Under the pieces are notes generated by a model. It saw only the letters and a list, made by a program, of their open reading frames with translations, made no database searches and was not told the origin of the DNA. The position numbers were made by a program, and so were the translations under genes. Below are positions 34,207 through 42,187 of a stretch of DNA of 64,000 nucleotides, in pieces; the stretch's first letter is position 1, and every line of letters begins with the position of its first letter. This DNA is from Polynucleobacter sp. AP-Elch-400A-B2 (lineage in GTDB: Bacteria > Pseudomonadota > Gammaproteobacteria > Burkholderiales > Burkholderiaceae), in assembly GCF_018688355.1 (NCBI RefSeq), contig NZ_CP061317.1, positions 1,062,091 to 1,126,090 on the forward strand. The letters run 5' to 3'.

Positions 34207-34626
34207 CTATTGCAGCTTAGAGATCACGTGATCAGGCCAAGGTGCCGATTTACCTGTCTTCATGTCCACCCACACCATAGTAGCGCCGCCGACCGCAGAC
34301 ATCGCATCTGGCTCAGTAGTTAGAGCCATCGTAGTGTAAACATCCACACTAGAGCGCCCAATATTACCAATATAGGTTTTTAGAATCAGTTCGCCTGGAT
34401 AGGTAAGTTGTTGATAGAAATTACAAAAGCCATTGATCATCAACATAGACTCGTTACCAGGAGTAATGCTATATCCCATGGATGTAATCCACTCTACCCT
34501 AGCCTGCTCCATATACCGAAAGTACACCGTGTTATTAACATGTCCATATGCGTCCATATCACCCCAACGAATTGGCATACACATTTGGTGTACAAACTTT
34601 TTTTCTTCTGGGATTTCAATACGCAT
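34207..34626 (-). CDS. YbgC-type acyl-CoA thioesterase (4HBT family)
   Basis: The 139-residue hotdog-fold thioesterase has the 4HBT/YbgC motif RWGDMDAYGHVNNTVYFRYMEQARVEW, with the catalytic aspartate in GDMDAYGHVNN. Its substrate is probably a short-chain or hydroxybenzoyl-CoA thioester; the exact one is not evident. It lies between the DUF442 gene (24 bases) and mnmH (8 bases) on the same strand, an unexplained companion of sulfur genes. Confidence 0.88.
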   Translation of the reverse strand: MRIEIPEEKKFVHQMCMPIRWGDMDAYGHVNNTVYFRYMEQARVEWITSMGYSITPGNESMLMINGFCNFYQQLTYPGELILKTYIGNIGRSSVDVYTTMALTTEPDAMSAVGGATMVWVDMKTGKSAPWPDHVISKLQ

Positions 34627-34650
34627 GAATATTTACTGAACGATCATTCA

Positions 34651-34995
34651 TTAACGAACTTGTAAAGCCATGTGATACAAATTGGTAGAGCGAGCACCAG
34701 ACCGACAAAAAGCCAAAATAGGGCTCGGCATAGTCTTCAGTAAGCGCGCCATCTCAAGCACTTGATCTGGCGTAAATGCACCAGGAATCACTGGTAAAAA
34801 AACGTAATTTAAACCTAAAGCTTCAGCTTGAGCCTGAATTTCTGCATTTGTAGGCTGATCAGGACCACCTTCAAAATCTGGGCGATTATTGATGACGCTT
34901 TTGTAACCTTGTTTAACAATCTCAGCTAAGTGGCTAGGGTCGATTTGACCCAATGTACCGAAGTGATCGGTATGGCAGGCAATAGGAAGACTCAT
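34651..34995 (-). CDS. DUF442/TIGR01244 protein, rhodanese/phosphatase-like sulfur transfer domain
   Basis: The 114-residue single-domain protein has QIDPSHLAEIVKQGYKSVINNRPDFEGGPDQPTN, GLNYVFLPVIPGAF, and the active-site loop FCRSGARST with Cys97 and Arg102. The family resembles dual-specificity phosphatases. The same domain forms the N-terminal part of BLH (a persulfide dioxygenase fusion) in bigR operons, where a sulfurtransferase role is proposed. It directly follows two half-size YeeE/YedE genes, which is the same neighbourhood as in those operons. Confidence 0.88.
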   Translation of the reverse strand: MSLPIACHTDHFGTLGQIDPSHLAEIVKQGYKSVINNRPDFEGGPDQPTNAEIQAQAEALGLNYVFLPVIPGAFTPDQVLEMARLLKTMPSPILAFCRSGARSTNLYHMALQVR

Positions 34996-35053
34996 CTAAA
35001 CCTCAAAAAATAATAAGAATTTAAAAACCAATAACTTAGATTCTAAATCAGAC

Positions 35054-35485
35054 TTACTTTTTGTGGCCTGTAAAGAAGCGGTTGCAGATAGCCATACCAG
35101 CAAGCATTGCCAATATAAAGACGAGAGCCTTAAGGTGACCTGCCCCGAGAGCAACAATTGCAGGGCCTGGACAGAAACCAGCAATACCCCACCCCGCTCC
35201 AAAAATGAGGCTACCTATGATAAGGGGCTTCGAAATATCTCTCCGAGTGGGAATATGTAACGCACCACCAAAAAAAGCTTCCGAACGCTTGGAGACCAGA
35301 TAGAAACCGGCAAGGCCAACCAGAATTGCACCACCCATCACAAAGATTAAGGATGGGTCCCAGTTTCCAGCAAGATCAAGAAAATTCAGAATCTTCTGCG
35401 GGTTACTCATGCCGGAAATGATCAGACCAGTTCCGAATAAAACACCAATAAAATACTGACTAAAAAAATTGAAATGTCTTCTCAT
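35054..35485 (-). CDS. YeeE/YedE-type membrane protein, PmpB-like (DUF6691)
   Basis: The 143-residue inner-membrane protein has about four helices and the signature GAGWGIAGFCPGPAIVALG with a conserved cysteine, plus TGLIISGMSNPQKILNFLDLAG near the N-terminus. It is the smaller half of the split PmpA/PmpB pair related to YeeE/SoxT, thought to move sulfane sulfur or thiosulfate across the membrane. It starts four bases after the stop of its partner, so they are translated together. Confidence 0.9.
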   Translation of the reverse strand: MRRHFNFFSQYFIGVLFGTGLIISGMSNPQKILNFLDLAGNWDPSLIFVMGGAILVGLAGFYLVSKRSEAFFGGALHIPTRRDISKPLIIGSLIFGAGWGIAGFCPGPAIVALGAGHLKALVFILAMLAGMAICNRFFTGHKK

Positions 35486-35488
35486 GAT

Positions 35489-35926
35489 TTATAGGCCCAG
35501 CACATGACGAATGACAAACACTATAAAAAATCCAGCACCCATGAAAGACACTGTAGCAACTAAAGATCTTGGCGAAAGACGGGACAGGCCGCAAACACCA
35601 TGACCGCTAGTGCAACCCGAGCCATAGTTTGCGCCAAAACCTACTAGAAGACCAGCAATGATGATGGTGATCCAATCGGCATCAATCACAGTTATTGTGT
35701 GAAGCCCAAAAAAGAGGCCCGCTAAGATTGGGGCACTCAACAATCCCAAAACAAGACTTAAGCGCCAATTAGTATCGCCCTCTTTGGGGGGCAGTAATCC
35801 AGAAACAATTCCACTGATACCTAAGATTCGGCCATGGAGGATGACATACAAGGCAGCTGCAAGGCCCAACAAAATTCCACCTAGAAATGCGGGGCCAGGA
35901 GTAAAAGTAAGCCAATCTATCTGCAT
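35489..35926 (-). CDS. YeeE/YedE-type membrane protein, PmpA-like
   Basis: The 145-residue membrane protein has the signature GANYGSGCTSGHGVCGLSRLSPRSLVA; its cysteine-containing loops would carry a persulfide or bind thiosulfate. Together with the following PmpB-like gene it would form the equivalent of one full-length YeeE. It lies 22 bases after the full-length YeeE gene. Transport of a sulfur species is the family inference; the exact substrate is not known. Confidence 0.9.
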   Translation of the reverse strand: MQIDWLTFTPGPAFLGGILLGLAAALYVILHGRILGISGIVSGLLPPKEGDTNWRLSLVLGLLSAPILAGLFFGLHTITVIDADWITIIIAGLLVGFGANYGSGCTSGHGVCGLSRLSPRSLVATVSFMGAGFFIVFVIRHVLGL

Positions 35927-35948
35927 ATAATTCAGCCTAGTTTATGAG

Positions 35949-37070
35949 TTAACTACAGGGATTAGGCGCATTACGCGTTTCTAAATAACGAAGTGCTAGG
36001 TAGGCGCCGAAGATAAATCCTGGCAAGGCAAGTAGCGATCCAACTGCCAAAGTGGAAATGCCGCTTAAGCCTTGTCCAACAGTACAACCAAGTGCAGTAA
36101 CACCGCCAAATCCCATCAAAGATGCGCCAATTAAATGGTTGGCTGTATCTTCCGTATCGCGAAAGCTCTCCCAACGGAATGACTTAGTCAGAATAGAAAC
36201 GCAGAAAGATCCAGAAATCATTCCAATGACAGCAGCGATGCCGACTGTGATTACCTTTGAAGTATCGCTATACATCATTAACCAATCCAGAGAAAAGGCA
36301 TAAGGCGCAACAAACGAGAGGCTCTCCATACGACCAGAATTGGTTACTAAGAAAACCTCTTCTAAGGTGTTGGGATCCTCGGCAACAAAGCCCAAGTTAC
36401 CTGATATCCACCATACAGCGCAAATAGCCAGACCAACAAAAGTTCCAGCAAATAGGTTTTCAGCAGTCCAAAAAGCTTTGCTTGTAAGTGCGTAAGCAAT
36501 AAAGGCAGACCCCACTACTAAACCTAGAGCTAGGTGTAAGTTGTTGCGAGCAATACCTGTGACTGAACTTAAGATGCTTGGAAGATCTTGAGGCGTATTC
36601 AGTGCTATGAAGACAGAGTCAAAGGTGTTGATGCGTATAACACCGAGAAAGCCCTTCATAGTCATATAAGCGGTGAGCCCAAGAACGAGGAAAACAATAA
36701 CGGATTTGAGATTACCGCCGCCAATGCGGACAAGAGTCTTGCTACCGCAACCAGAAGAAAGCACCATACCAAAACCAAATAAGGTGCTACCTACAATGGA
36801 AGATAGCCATAAAAGCTTATTACCGGTGTAGAAACTTTTAAGTGGATCAATCAGGCCCAAGTAAGACATCAAAGCAAACCCAATGATCGCAACACCGATG
36901 GCCAGAAACCACTGCTTTAAACGACCCCAGCTTGACATGATAAAAATATCTGAGACTGCACCCATGCTACAAAAACCGGTTTTTTGCATCACTGCGCCAA
37001 GCAAGAAAGTCACTGCAAAAGTAGCAAGTAAAACTGATTTGCTGAGAGAAGAAGTATCTACCGCATCCAT
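35949..37070 (-). CDS. Full-length YeeE/YedE (SoxT/TsuA-like) sulfur transporter
   Basis: The 373-residue polytopic inner-membrane protein has an internal duplication. The first half carries VLSSGCGSKTLVRIGGGNLKS and the second GFGGVTALGCTVGQGLSGISTLAVGS. These Gly-Cys motifs line the thiosulfate path in TsuA, and SoxT proteins linked to sox clusters share them. The N-terminal MQKTGFCSMGAVSD adds another conserved cysteine. It sits between the small cytochrome c gene and the PmpA/PmpB pair; uptake or export of thiosulfate-derived sulfur is inferred. Confidence 0.92.
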   Translation of the reverse strand: MDAVDTSSLSKSVLLATFAVTFLLGAVMQKTGFCSMGAVSDIFIMSSWGRLKQWFLAIGVAIIGFALMSYLGLIDPLKSFYTGNKLLWLSSIVGSTLFGFGMVLSSGCGSKTLVRIGGGNLKSVIVFLVLGLTAYMTMKGFLGVIRINTFDSVFIALNTPQDLPSILSSVTGIARNNLHLALGLVVGSAFIAYALTSKAFWTAENLFAGTFVGLAICAVWWISGNLGFVAEDPNTLEEVFLVTNSGRMESLSFVAPYAFSLDWLMMYSDTSKVITVGIAAVIGMISGSFCVSILTKSFRWESFRDTEDTANHLIGASLMGFGGVTALGCTVGQGLSGISTLAVGSLLALPGFIFGAYLALRYLETRNAPNPCS

Positions 37071-37090
37071 AATAAAAATCTTTACTGAAA

Positions 37091-37405
37091 TTATTTAAAT
37101 TTATAAAACTGTTTATTGAGAAAGGCTGTTACGTCAACCTCATCCTCAGGAAAAAGATCAAGACGTAATTCTGTATTGCATAAAGCGACCATCGTCTTTA
37201 AGTTCTGAAGGTTTTTAACCTTGCTATCGCTACGGGTGTAGATCATGTCTCCATTGCCAAACCCGGATTTTTTGGCGTGGCAAGCATAGCATTTTTGCTG
37301 ATCAATTTTTTTGCCATTTGCAAGATCCGGCGTGGCATGGGCGGATAAATGCAGACCGAACATGGCAACAAAGGTAAATACAAGCTTAATCAGTGGCAAT
37401 TTCAT
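37091..37405 (-). CDS. Small periplasmic c-type cytochrome
   Basis: The 104-residue protein has a signal peptide (about 1-24, GLHLSAHA) and one heme site C39-Y-A-C42-H43. A KVKNLQNLKTMVALCNTELRLDLFPEDEVDVTAFLN helix ends the domain and holds an extra cysteine. It could serve as electron acceptor for SoxXA or SoxCD, or as a partner of the neighbouring MBL protein. No methionine ligand is evident in the usual place. It is 20 bases before yeeE and 59 after the soxH-like gene. Confidence 0.8.
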   Translation of the reverse strand: MKLPLIKLVFTFVAMFGLHLSAHATPDLANGKKIDQQKCYACHAKKSGFGNGDMIYTRSDSKVKNLQNLKTMVALCNTELRLDLFPEDEVDVTAFLNKQFYKFK

Positions 37406-37464
37406 TTGAAATCAGTCATTTAGCGAAGTAAACCGCTATTTTAAAGCCAGATGACAAATATGCC

Positions 37465-38433
37465 TTATTCCGCCTGAATTGAGAGGTAAACGTTATAGGC
37501 ATTCATGCGGTTTGCCGCCCTAAACAAGGGCATTCCTTCGTATTCTGACCAATCAGCCCGTTGATAGGCCTCCTCAAAAGGATCCATATCGATAGCTGAC
37601 TTTGCCATCGATTGACGTAAATACTGCAAATATTCTCTGGTGAAGCCAATATCTTGAATTGGATTAATGGAAGGAGCTCCATGGCCAGGAATCACAATAC
37701 TGGGGTTTAGTGATTCAATTTCATTCAAAGCTTGCAACCAGCCCTTGCTATCAGCATTGCCAACAAAGGGAATCCGACCCCGAAAGACCAAGTCTCCTGC
37801 AAAAAGGACTTTTTCAGATGGTACATAAATAATTAAGTCCTCGGGCGCATGAGCGGGCCCCACTCTACTAATCTTAAATTCGATGCCGCCGACAGTGAGC
37901 GTGAAACTCTGATCTATCCAGACGTCTGCTGATATTAAATGAGTGGATGCGTTTACCCAAGGGGCAAAATCAGTGCGTGATGCGATCAGACGCTGTTTAG
38001 CAGTTTCGGAGGAGATGTAGTTTCTACCCTCACCTTGTGCATAAATCTTCGCCCCAACCTGCTTAAACTCTTGGAGTCCGTAGACGTGGTCCGCATGGTA
38101 GTGCGTGACGATGACGGCAACTATTTTTTTGGATGTGAGCTTTTTAATTTCCACAATGAGTTTCTTAGCAAGTGCTGGTGAACCCAGGGCATCAACGACA
38201 ACAACACCCTTTGGCGTAACCACAAACCCCGCATTTGAAATAAAGTTTTGATTTTTACTGCTACCCATCTCCGCCAAACCTTTTACGAAATAGGTATGTG
38301 GCGCAACCTGAATGGGCTTTAAGATTAAGTCATCAGAAGCATAAACGGTGGATATAGATATCAGCAGCCAGAGTACACCAAAGGCAAGTGCACGCAGTTC
38401 ACGTTCGCGCAACTCAAGATACAACAGTTGCAT
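37465..38433 (-). CDS. soxH: SoxH-like periplasmic metallo-beta-lactamase-fold hydrolase
   Basis: The protein has 322 residues from the ATG at 38433. The reading frame is open further up but would overlap the dsrE-like gene by 47 bases and bury the signal-like segment. The zinc motif H111-Y-H-A-D-H116 is followed by FAGDLVFRGRIPFVGNAD and VIPGHGAPS, as in SoxH and related quinoprotein-relay MBL proteins. Its role in thiosulfate oxidation is unproven. It begins four bases after the dsrE-like stop, so the two are co-translated. Confidence 0.85.
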   Translation of the reverse strand: MQLLYLELRERELRALAFGVLWLLISISTVYASDDLILKPIQVAPHTYFVKGLAEMGSSKNQNFISNAGFVVTPKGVVVVDALGSPALAKKLIVEIKKLTSKKIVAVIVTHYHADHVYGLQEFKQVGAKIYAQGEGRNYISSETAKQRLIASRTDFAPWVNASTHLISADVWIDQSFTLTVGGIEFKISRVGPAHAPEDLIIYVPSEKVLFAGDLVFRGRIPFVGNADSKGWLQALNEIESLNPSIVIPGHGAPSINPIQDIGFTREYLQYLRQSMAKSAIDMDPFEEAYQRADWSEYEGMPLFRAANRMNAYNVYLSIQAE

Positions 38434-38437
38434 AAGC

Positions 38438-38863
38438 TTAAGGCTTGATATAAGCGAAATGATTTTGAAACTGAAGATCGGCAACTCGAACTACTCCTGA
38501 TGGGGTGAAGTCCGTATCTAGAGTAAATTGATCTTTCTTCAGATTGCGATTCGTTAAGGTAATCTCGCAGACTTCAAAACGAACACCACGTGACTTCAAT
38601 GCACCTACTAGGGGTGCATATTCAATACCATTCCTCTTATCTTTTGCACCTTCCATCATGATATCGACACCATTGGCATGAGTAACAACAATGATCTTGG
38701 TCTTTGGGGATACATCCAAATGATTCCGTATATTACGCAGCCCTTTAATGCCCTGAGATTCGGCATCATCAATGTGATAAACCACTTCTGTGGGTCCCGC
38801 TGCATAGGCTCCGCTGGCAAACAGGGTAGAAGTAACAGCCAGGCATTGAAGTAATTTTTTCAT
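38438..38863 (-). CDS. Periplasmic DsrE-family protein
   Basis: The 141-residue protein has a signal peptide (about 1-21, LFASGAYA) and a DsrE/F-like alpha/beta domain (EVVYHIDDAESQGIKGLRNIRNHL, KIIVVTHANGVDIMMEGA, GALKSRGVRFEVCEITL). Cys99 sits in the position of the reactive cysteine of DsrE proteins. Cytosolic DsrE relays sulfur in reverse dissimilatory sulfite reductase systems; this exported version lies between soxB and the soxH-like gene. A periplasmic persulfide-carrier role is inferred. Confidence 0.82.
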   Translation of the reverse strand: MKKLLQCLAVTSTLFASGAYAAGPTEVVYHIDDAESQGIKGLRNIRNHLDVSPKTKIIVVTHANGVDIMMEGAKDKRNGIEYAPLVGALKSRGVRFEVCEITLTNRNLKKDQFTLDTDFTPSGVVRVADLQFQNHFAYIKP

Positions 38864-38885
38864 TATCGATCTCAGATAAAAAGTA

Positions 38886-40616
38886 TTAGAGTGAAATCAT
38901 TCCAGGATTATTTTTTACACCCTTAATGATCGGCTCATTGAGCTTCACAGCTTTAACCACCTTCACATCACGCAAATGGCGCTCCATCACATCCCAAATC
39001 GGCTCGCCACCAATATTCTTAGCATCTTCGCTAACCGGTGCCCAACCAGCAACCTTATATGTCTTGCTGGGATCAATGTCCTTGCCATTTAAACGCATAT
39101 CACTAATCCGCTTACCGGCAGATGCTGCTGGATCAATGGTGTATTGCATTCCACCCACACGAACCATGTCACCACCCTGCTGGTAATACGGATCGGGGTT
39201 AAACAAGTTGTCCGCAACATCTTCCAAAATAGTCTTGATTGTTTCACCAGTCATATTGGTAACTGTGGTGTATGGATAGGTGATGGCGGTTTGGTCTAGC
39301 AGGTTCTCACGGGTAATGGCTTGCCCTGGTAATAAGCTGGTGCCCCAACGAAAGCCCGGAGAGAAAGCAATCTCTGCATTCTTCTGAGCCATCAATCCAT
39401 CTAAAATTAACTGATCGAAACTACCATTGAAGTTACCTCGACGATACAAAAGACCATCAGTAGTGGCTAATTTCTCATTCAACTTAGTTTCATATGGCGC
39501 CCGTATCTTAGCGATCAGCTTATTCATCGCAGGATCGGCCGGAATCATATTCGAGAAGATTGGGAAAAGCTTGTAGCGGAAATCTACTGGCTTACCACCC
39601 CTCACATCAAAATCAAGCACTCCCAAGAATTTACTATTTGAACCTGCATTGGTAACTAAAGTTACTCCACCTGAATTCTTCACCTTGACTGGAGTCGGAA
39701 CACCATCATGCGTATGGCCTCCCATAATCGCATCTAAGCCACTGATACGTGATGCCATCTTTAAATCAACATCCATGCCGTTATGTGACAGCAACACAAC
39801 TACTTTTGCGCCTTTGGCCTTTACTTCATTAATGGTCTTCTGAAGATTTTCTTCCTGAATACCAAATGTCCAGTCTGGCGTGAAATAACGCGGGTTAGCA
39901 ATCGGCGTATATGGGAAGGCCTGACCAATAATGGCTACTTGAATACCGTTTTGTACCTTCATTAAATACGGATTGAAGACTGAGTCACCAAAGTCTGCAG
40001 TCTTAATATTTTGAGCTAGAAAAGAAACCTTGCCCTTGAAGTCCCCGTTCACGATTTCCATGACGCGCTTCTCACCTAGGGTCATTTCCCAGTGCGCAGT
40101 CATCACATCGACTCCCAAGAGCAAAGCTGCGTCAACCATATCCTGACCGTTAGTCCAAAGTGCTGTAGCAGATCCCTGCCAGGTATCACCACCATCCAAT
40201 AACATCGCACCCGGACGACTAGCTTTAATTTGTTTAATCAAAGTTGCCATATGAGCGAAACCACCCATCTTGCCGTAGTTTTGCGCAGCTGCGACGTAAT
40301 CCAGATAGGTAAAGGCATGCGCATCACGCGTCCCCGGCTGAATACCGTTAGTCTTTAGAAAATACTCTCCAACTAGGTGCGGCGTTTTACCTTCTTGCGC
40401 GCCGATACCAAGATTGACATTAGGCTCACGGAAATAAATTGGTAGTAGTTGCGCATGGCAGTCCGTGAAGTGGAGAAAATGTACGTTACCAAACTTTGGT
40501 AAATCATAGAATTTTTTAGCAGTTGACTGCGCACTAGCGAAATTAGATTGCAAACTCATACCACCAGCAGAGGCGATAGCCAACGCTTGCAAAAATTCGC
40601 GTCGATTTAATGACAT
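38886..40616 (-). CDS. soxB: Thiosulfohydrolase SoxB
   Basis: The 576-residue dimanganese enzyme of the 5'-nucleotidase/metallophosphatase fold hydrolyses sulfate from SoxY-bound S-sulfocysteine. A Tat-type leader NRREFLQALAIASAGG is at the N-terminus. Metal motifs are LHFTDCHAQLLP, DGGDTWQGSATALWTNGQD, LLSHNGMD and GGHTHDGVP. AHWEMTLG is the SoxB-specific loop. AAGGA precedes the ATG by six bases, immediately after an intrinsic-terminator hairpin that separates it from soxX. Confidence 0.97.
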   Translation of the reverse strand: MSLNRREFLQALAIASAGGMSLQSNFASAQSTAKKFYDLPKFGNVHFLHFTDCHAQLLPIYFREPNVNLGIGAQEGKTPHLVGEYFLKTNGIQPGTRDAHAFTYLDYVAAAQNYGKMGGFAHMATLIKQIKASRPGAMLLDGGDTWQGSATALWTNGQDMVDAALLLGVDVMTAHWEMTLGEKRVMEIVNGDFKGKVSFLAQNIKTADFGDSVFNPYLMKVQNGIQVAIIGQAFPYTPIANPRYFTPDWTFGIQEENLQKTINEVKAKGAKVVVLLSHNGMDVDLKMASRISGLDAIMGGHTHDGVPTPVKVKNSGGVTLVTNAGSNSKFLGVLDFDVRGGKPVDFRYKLFPIFSNMIPADPAMNKLIAKIRAPYETKLNEKLATTDGLLYRRGNFNGSFDQLILDGLMAQKNAEIAFSPGFRWGTSLLPGQAITRENLLDQTAITYPYTTVTNMTGETIKTILEDVADNLFNPDPYYQQGGDMVRVGGMQYTIDPAASAGKRISDMRLNGKDIDPSKTYKVAGWAPVSEDAKNIGGEPIWDVMERHLRDVKVVKAVKLNEPIIKGVKNNPGMISL

Positions 40617-40627
40617 AGTGATTCCTT

Positions 40628-40651
40628 AAAAAAACAGGCCTCACGGCCCGT
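40628..40651 (-). terminator. Intrinsic terminator/attenuator between soxX and soxB
   Basis: On the minus-strand transcript ACGGGCC (40651-40645) pairs with GGCCTGT (40640-40634) through one G-U pair, around a GTGA tetraloop, and six or seven Ts follow. The soxB ribosome site AAGGA comes directly after the T-run. There is no room for a soxB promoter downstream of the hairpin. Confidence 0.8.
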
Positions 40652-40660
40652 TTAAATGTG

Positions 40661-41305
40661 CTATTTGTTCACAGGTGATTCTGGATCCAGCAGCAAAGCC
40701 ATGACATCTTGCATTTGCTGCTCATTCAATAATTTGAAGTGGGCAAAGCGCGGCATATTACTACATGCGTTATAGGCCTTTGAGTTATTAATACGATTCC
40801 AGGTATAGGTGACAACCTCTTTGGAATAGCCACGAATTTTTCCATAACCAGTTAGCGATGGGCCAATATTCCCATAAGAGATTTCTTTGGCATCAATTTG
40901 ATGACAGTTGTAACAACCGCCACCAATCGGAGTTTCAGCAGTATCGCTCCAGGTTGCCCCACGACCACTTTGTGCGATCCGCTCACCATTCTTCCAATCA
41001 CCAATATACTTACCATCAGACGGTTGTTTAATCGAATCCATATTCATCTTCTGAATTTTTTCGCGCGTAGCTTGACCTTGCTTGCTATTGGCAAACTGAG
41101 GATCTGAGCAGAACTTCTGAGTAGCATCTTGATCAATCCGATTTAATCCAGCGATACCGTCAGCGCGGAAGCTTTCTTGAATCATCTTAATAAATTTTGG
41201 ATCATTTTTCTGCTGAGCAAGAGCAGGCGTTTGCGCTAAACCAGCGACAAAAATAAATCCTGAAGCAGCTAAGAGTTGTTTTAAGTGTGTCATTTTCATA
41301 TTCAT
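40661..41305 (-). CDS. soxX: Sulfur-oxidation c-type cytochrome SoxX
   Basis: The 214-residue periplasmic heme protein has a signal peptide (about 1-30, GLAQTPALAQ). The heme site is C131-Y-N-C134-H135, with a likely axial Met in SNMPRFAHF (Met184). An N-terminal extension of about 80 residues precedes the heme domain (GRGATWSDTAETPIGGGCYNC, GNIGPSLTGYG). With SoxA it oxidatively joins thiosulfate to SoxY. It follows soxA by 10 bases. Confidence 0.95.
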   Translation of the reverse strand: MNMKMTHLKQLLAASGFIFVAGLAQTPALAQQKNDPKFIKMIQESFRADGIAGLNRIDQDATQKFCSDPQFANSKQGQATREKIQKMNMDSIKQPSDGKYIGDWKNGERIAQSGRGATWSDTAETPIGGGCYNCHQIDAKEISYGNIGPSLTGYGKIRGYSKEVVTYTWNRINNSKAYNACSNMPRFAHFKLLNEQQMQDVMALLLDPESPVNK

Positions 41306-41315
41306 CTCTTATCCA

Positions 41316-42131
41316 TTAACGCTTTAAGCCAGGTGTTTCAACAATTCCACCATTCGCATTTTTAGCCATATACATGGACAAGGCTAAGGTGACATCTGAG
41401 CCATAAATTGGAAAAGGAAAGCGTTGCTGACGGAAACAATCATTTAAACGTTGTTGCATCGTCCAAAATTGACCACTCGATACTCGATAGGCGGGCCAAT
41501 AACCCCAACCCAAAGCAGCACCCTTTTGCTCTGTAATATTCGGTAAATCTTGCAAACGAATACGCTTATCGTTTTCAGCATGGCAAGAAGCGCAGGAGAA
41601 GTCCATCGGACCACCCTGGAAGAAGAAAGCGCGCTTACCAAGGTCATACATCTCTCTCTCTTTAGGATGCGCTGTACTTACCTTTATCTTGTCACCCTTA
41701 GATAAAGTAACAACATAGGCAACAATAGCTTCCATATCCTTTTTAGGACCCTTTTGGAATGGAGCATCAATCATTTCCTGTGGATCTCGGCCCTGCAGCA
41801 CTTGCATACACGTCATCAAGCGTGACTCTAAATCTTGAACCTTATTTGTGTCTTTGAAGTAGCGTGGCAGTTGTGCAGCTGCACCCTTCACTACCCCAGG
41901 CCCTAAACCTAGATTACATTTCTCAAGAGTTACATTCTTTGGACCGGCCGGTTTTTTCCACAGCTCTTCACCTGCCGCCTCGTAGAGCTCTGAAGGATTT
42001 CCGTCAGCAATCATCTCGCGATATTTAGCAATATCGTCTGTAGCACTCTTTTGTGCTGACACTGAAGATGTCATTGTTAATAAAGCTGCCACTAAACCAG
42101 TAGCTAGCCCTAAGGTCAATTTACGCTGCAT
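41316..42131 (-). CDS. soxA: L-cysteine S-thiosulfotransferase subunit SoxA (single heme site)
   Basis: The 271-residue protein has a signal peptide (about 1-26). Only one heme motif is visible, C180-A-S-C183-H184. Where diheme SoxA proteins carry an N-terminal heme, only isolated Cys72 and Cys108 occur, probably a disulfide. Cys232 in RLNDCFRQQR is the conserved persulfide-forming heme ligand and active-site cysteine. The SoxAX complex conjugates thiosulfate to SoxYZ in the periplasm. Confidence 0.95.
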   Translation of the reverse strand: MQRKLTLGLATGLVAALLTMTSSVSAQKSATDDIAKYREMIADGNPSELYEAAGEELWKKPAGPKNVTLEKCNLGLGPGVVKGAAAQLPRYFKDTNKVQDLESRLMTCMQVLQGRDPQEMIDAPFQKGPKKDMEAIVAYVVTLSKGDKIKVSTAHPKEREMYDLGKRAFFFQGGPMDFSCASCHAENDKRIRLQDLPNITEQKGAALGWGYWPAYRVSSGQFWTMQQRLNDCFRQQRFPFPIYGSDVTLALSMYMAKNANGGIVETPGLKR

Positions 42132-42187
42132 TTCCTACCCTTTCAAAACCACGGAGGCGGTAAAGATTTATTAAAGCAAAAAAATAA

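Noticed and set aside
38434..38484. Longer N-terminus for the soxH-like gene
   Set aside because: It overlaps the dsrE-like coding region and places the hydrophobic leader internally; the ATG at 38433, four bases after the dsrE stop, is preferred.
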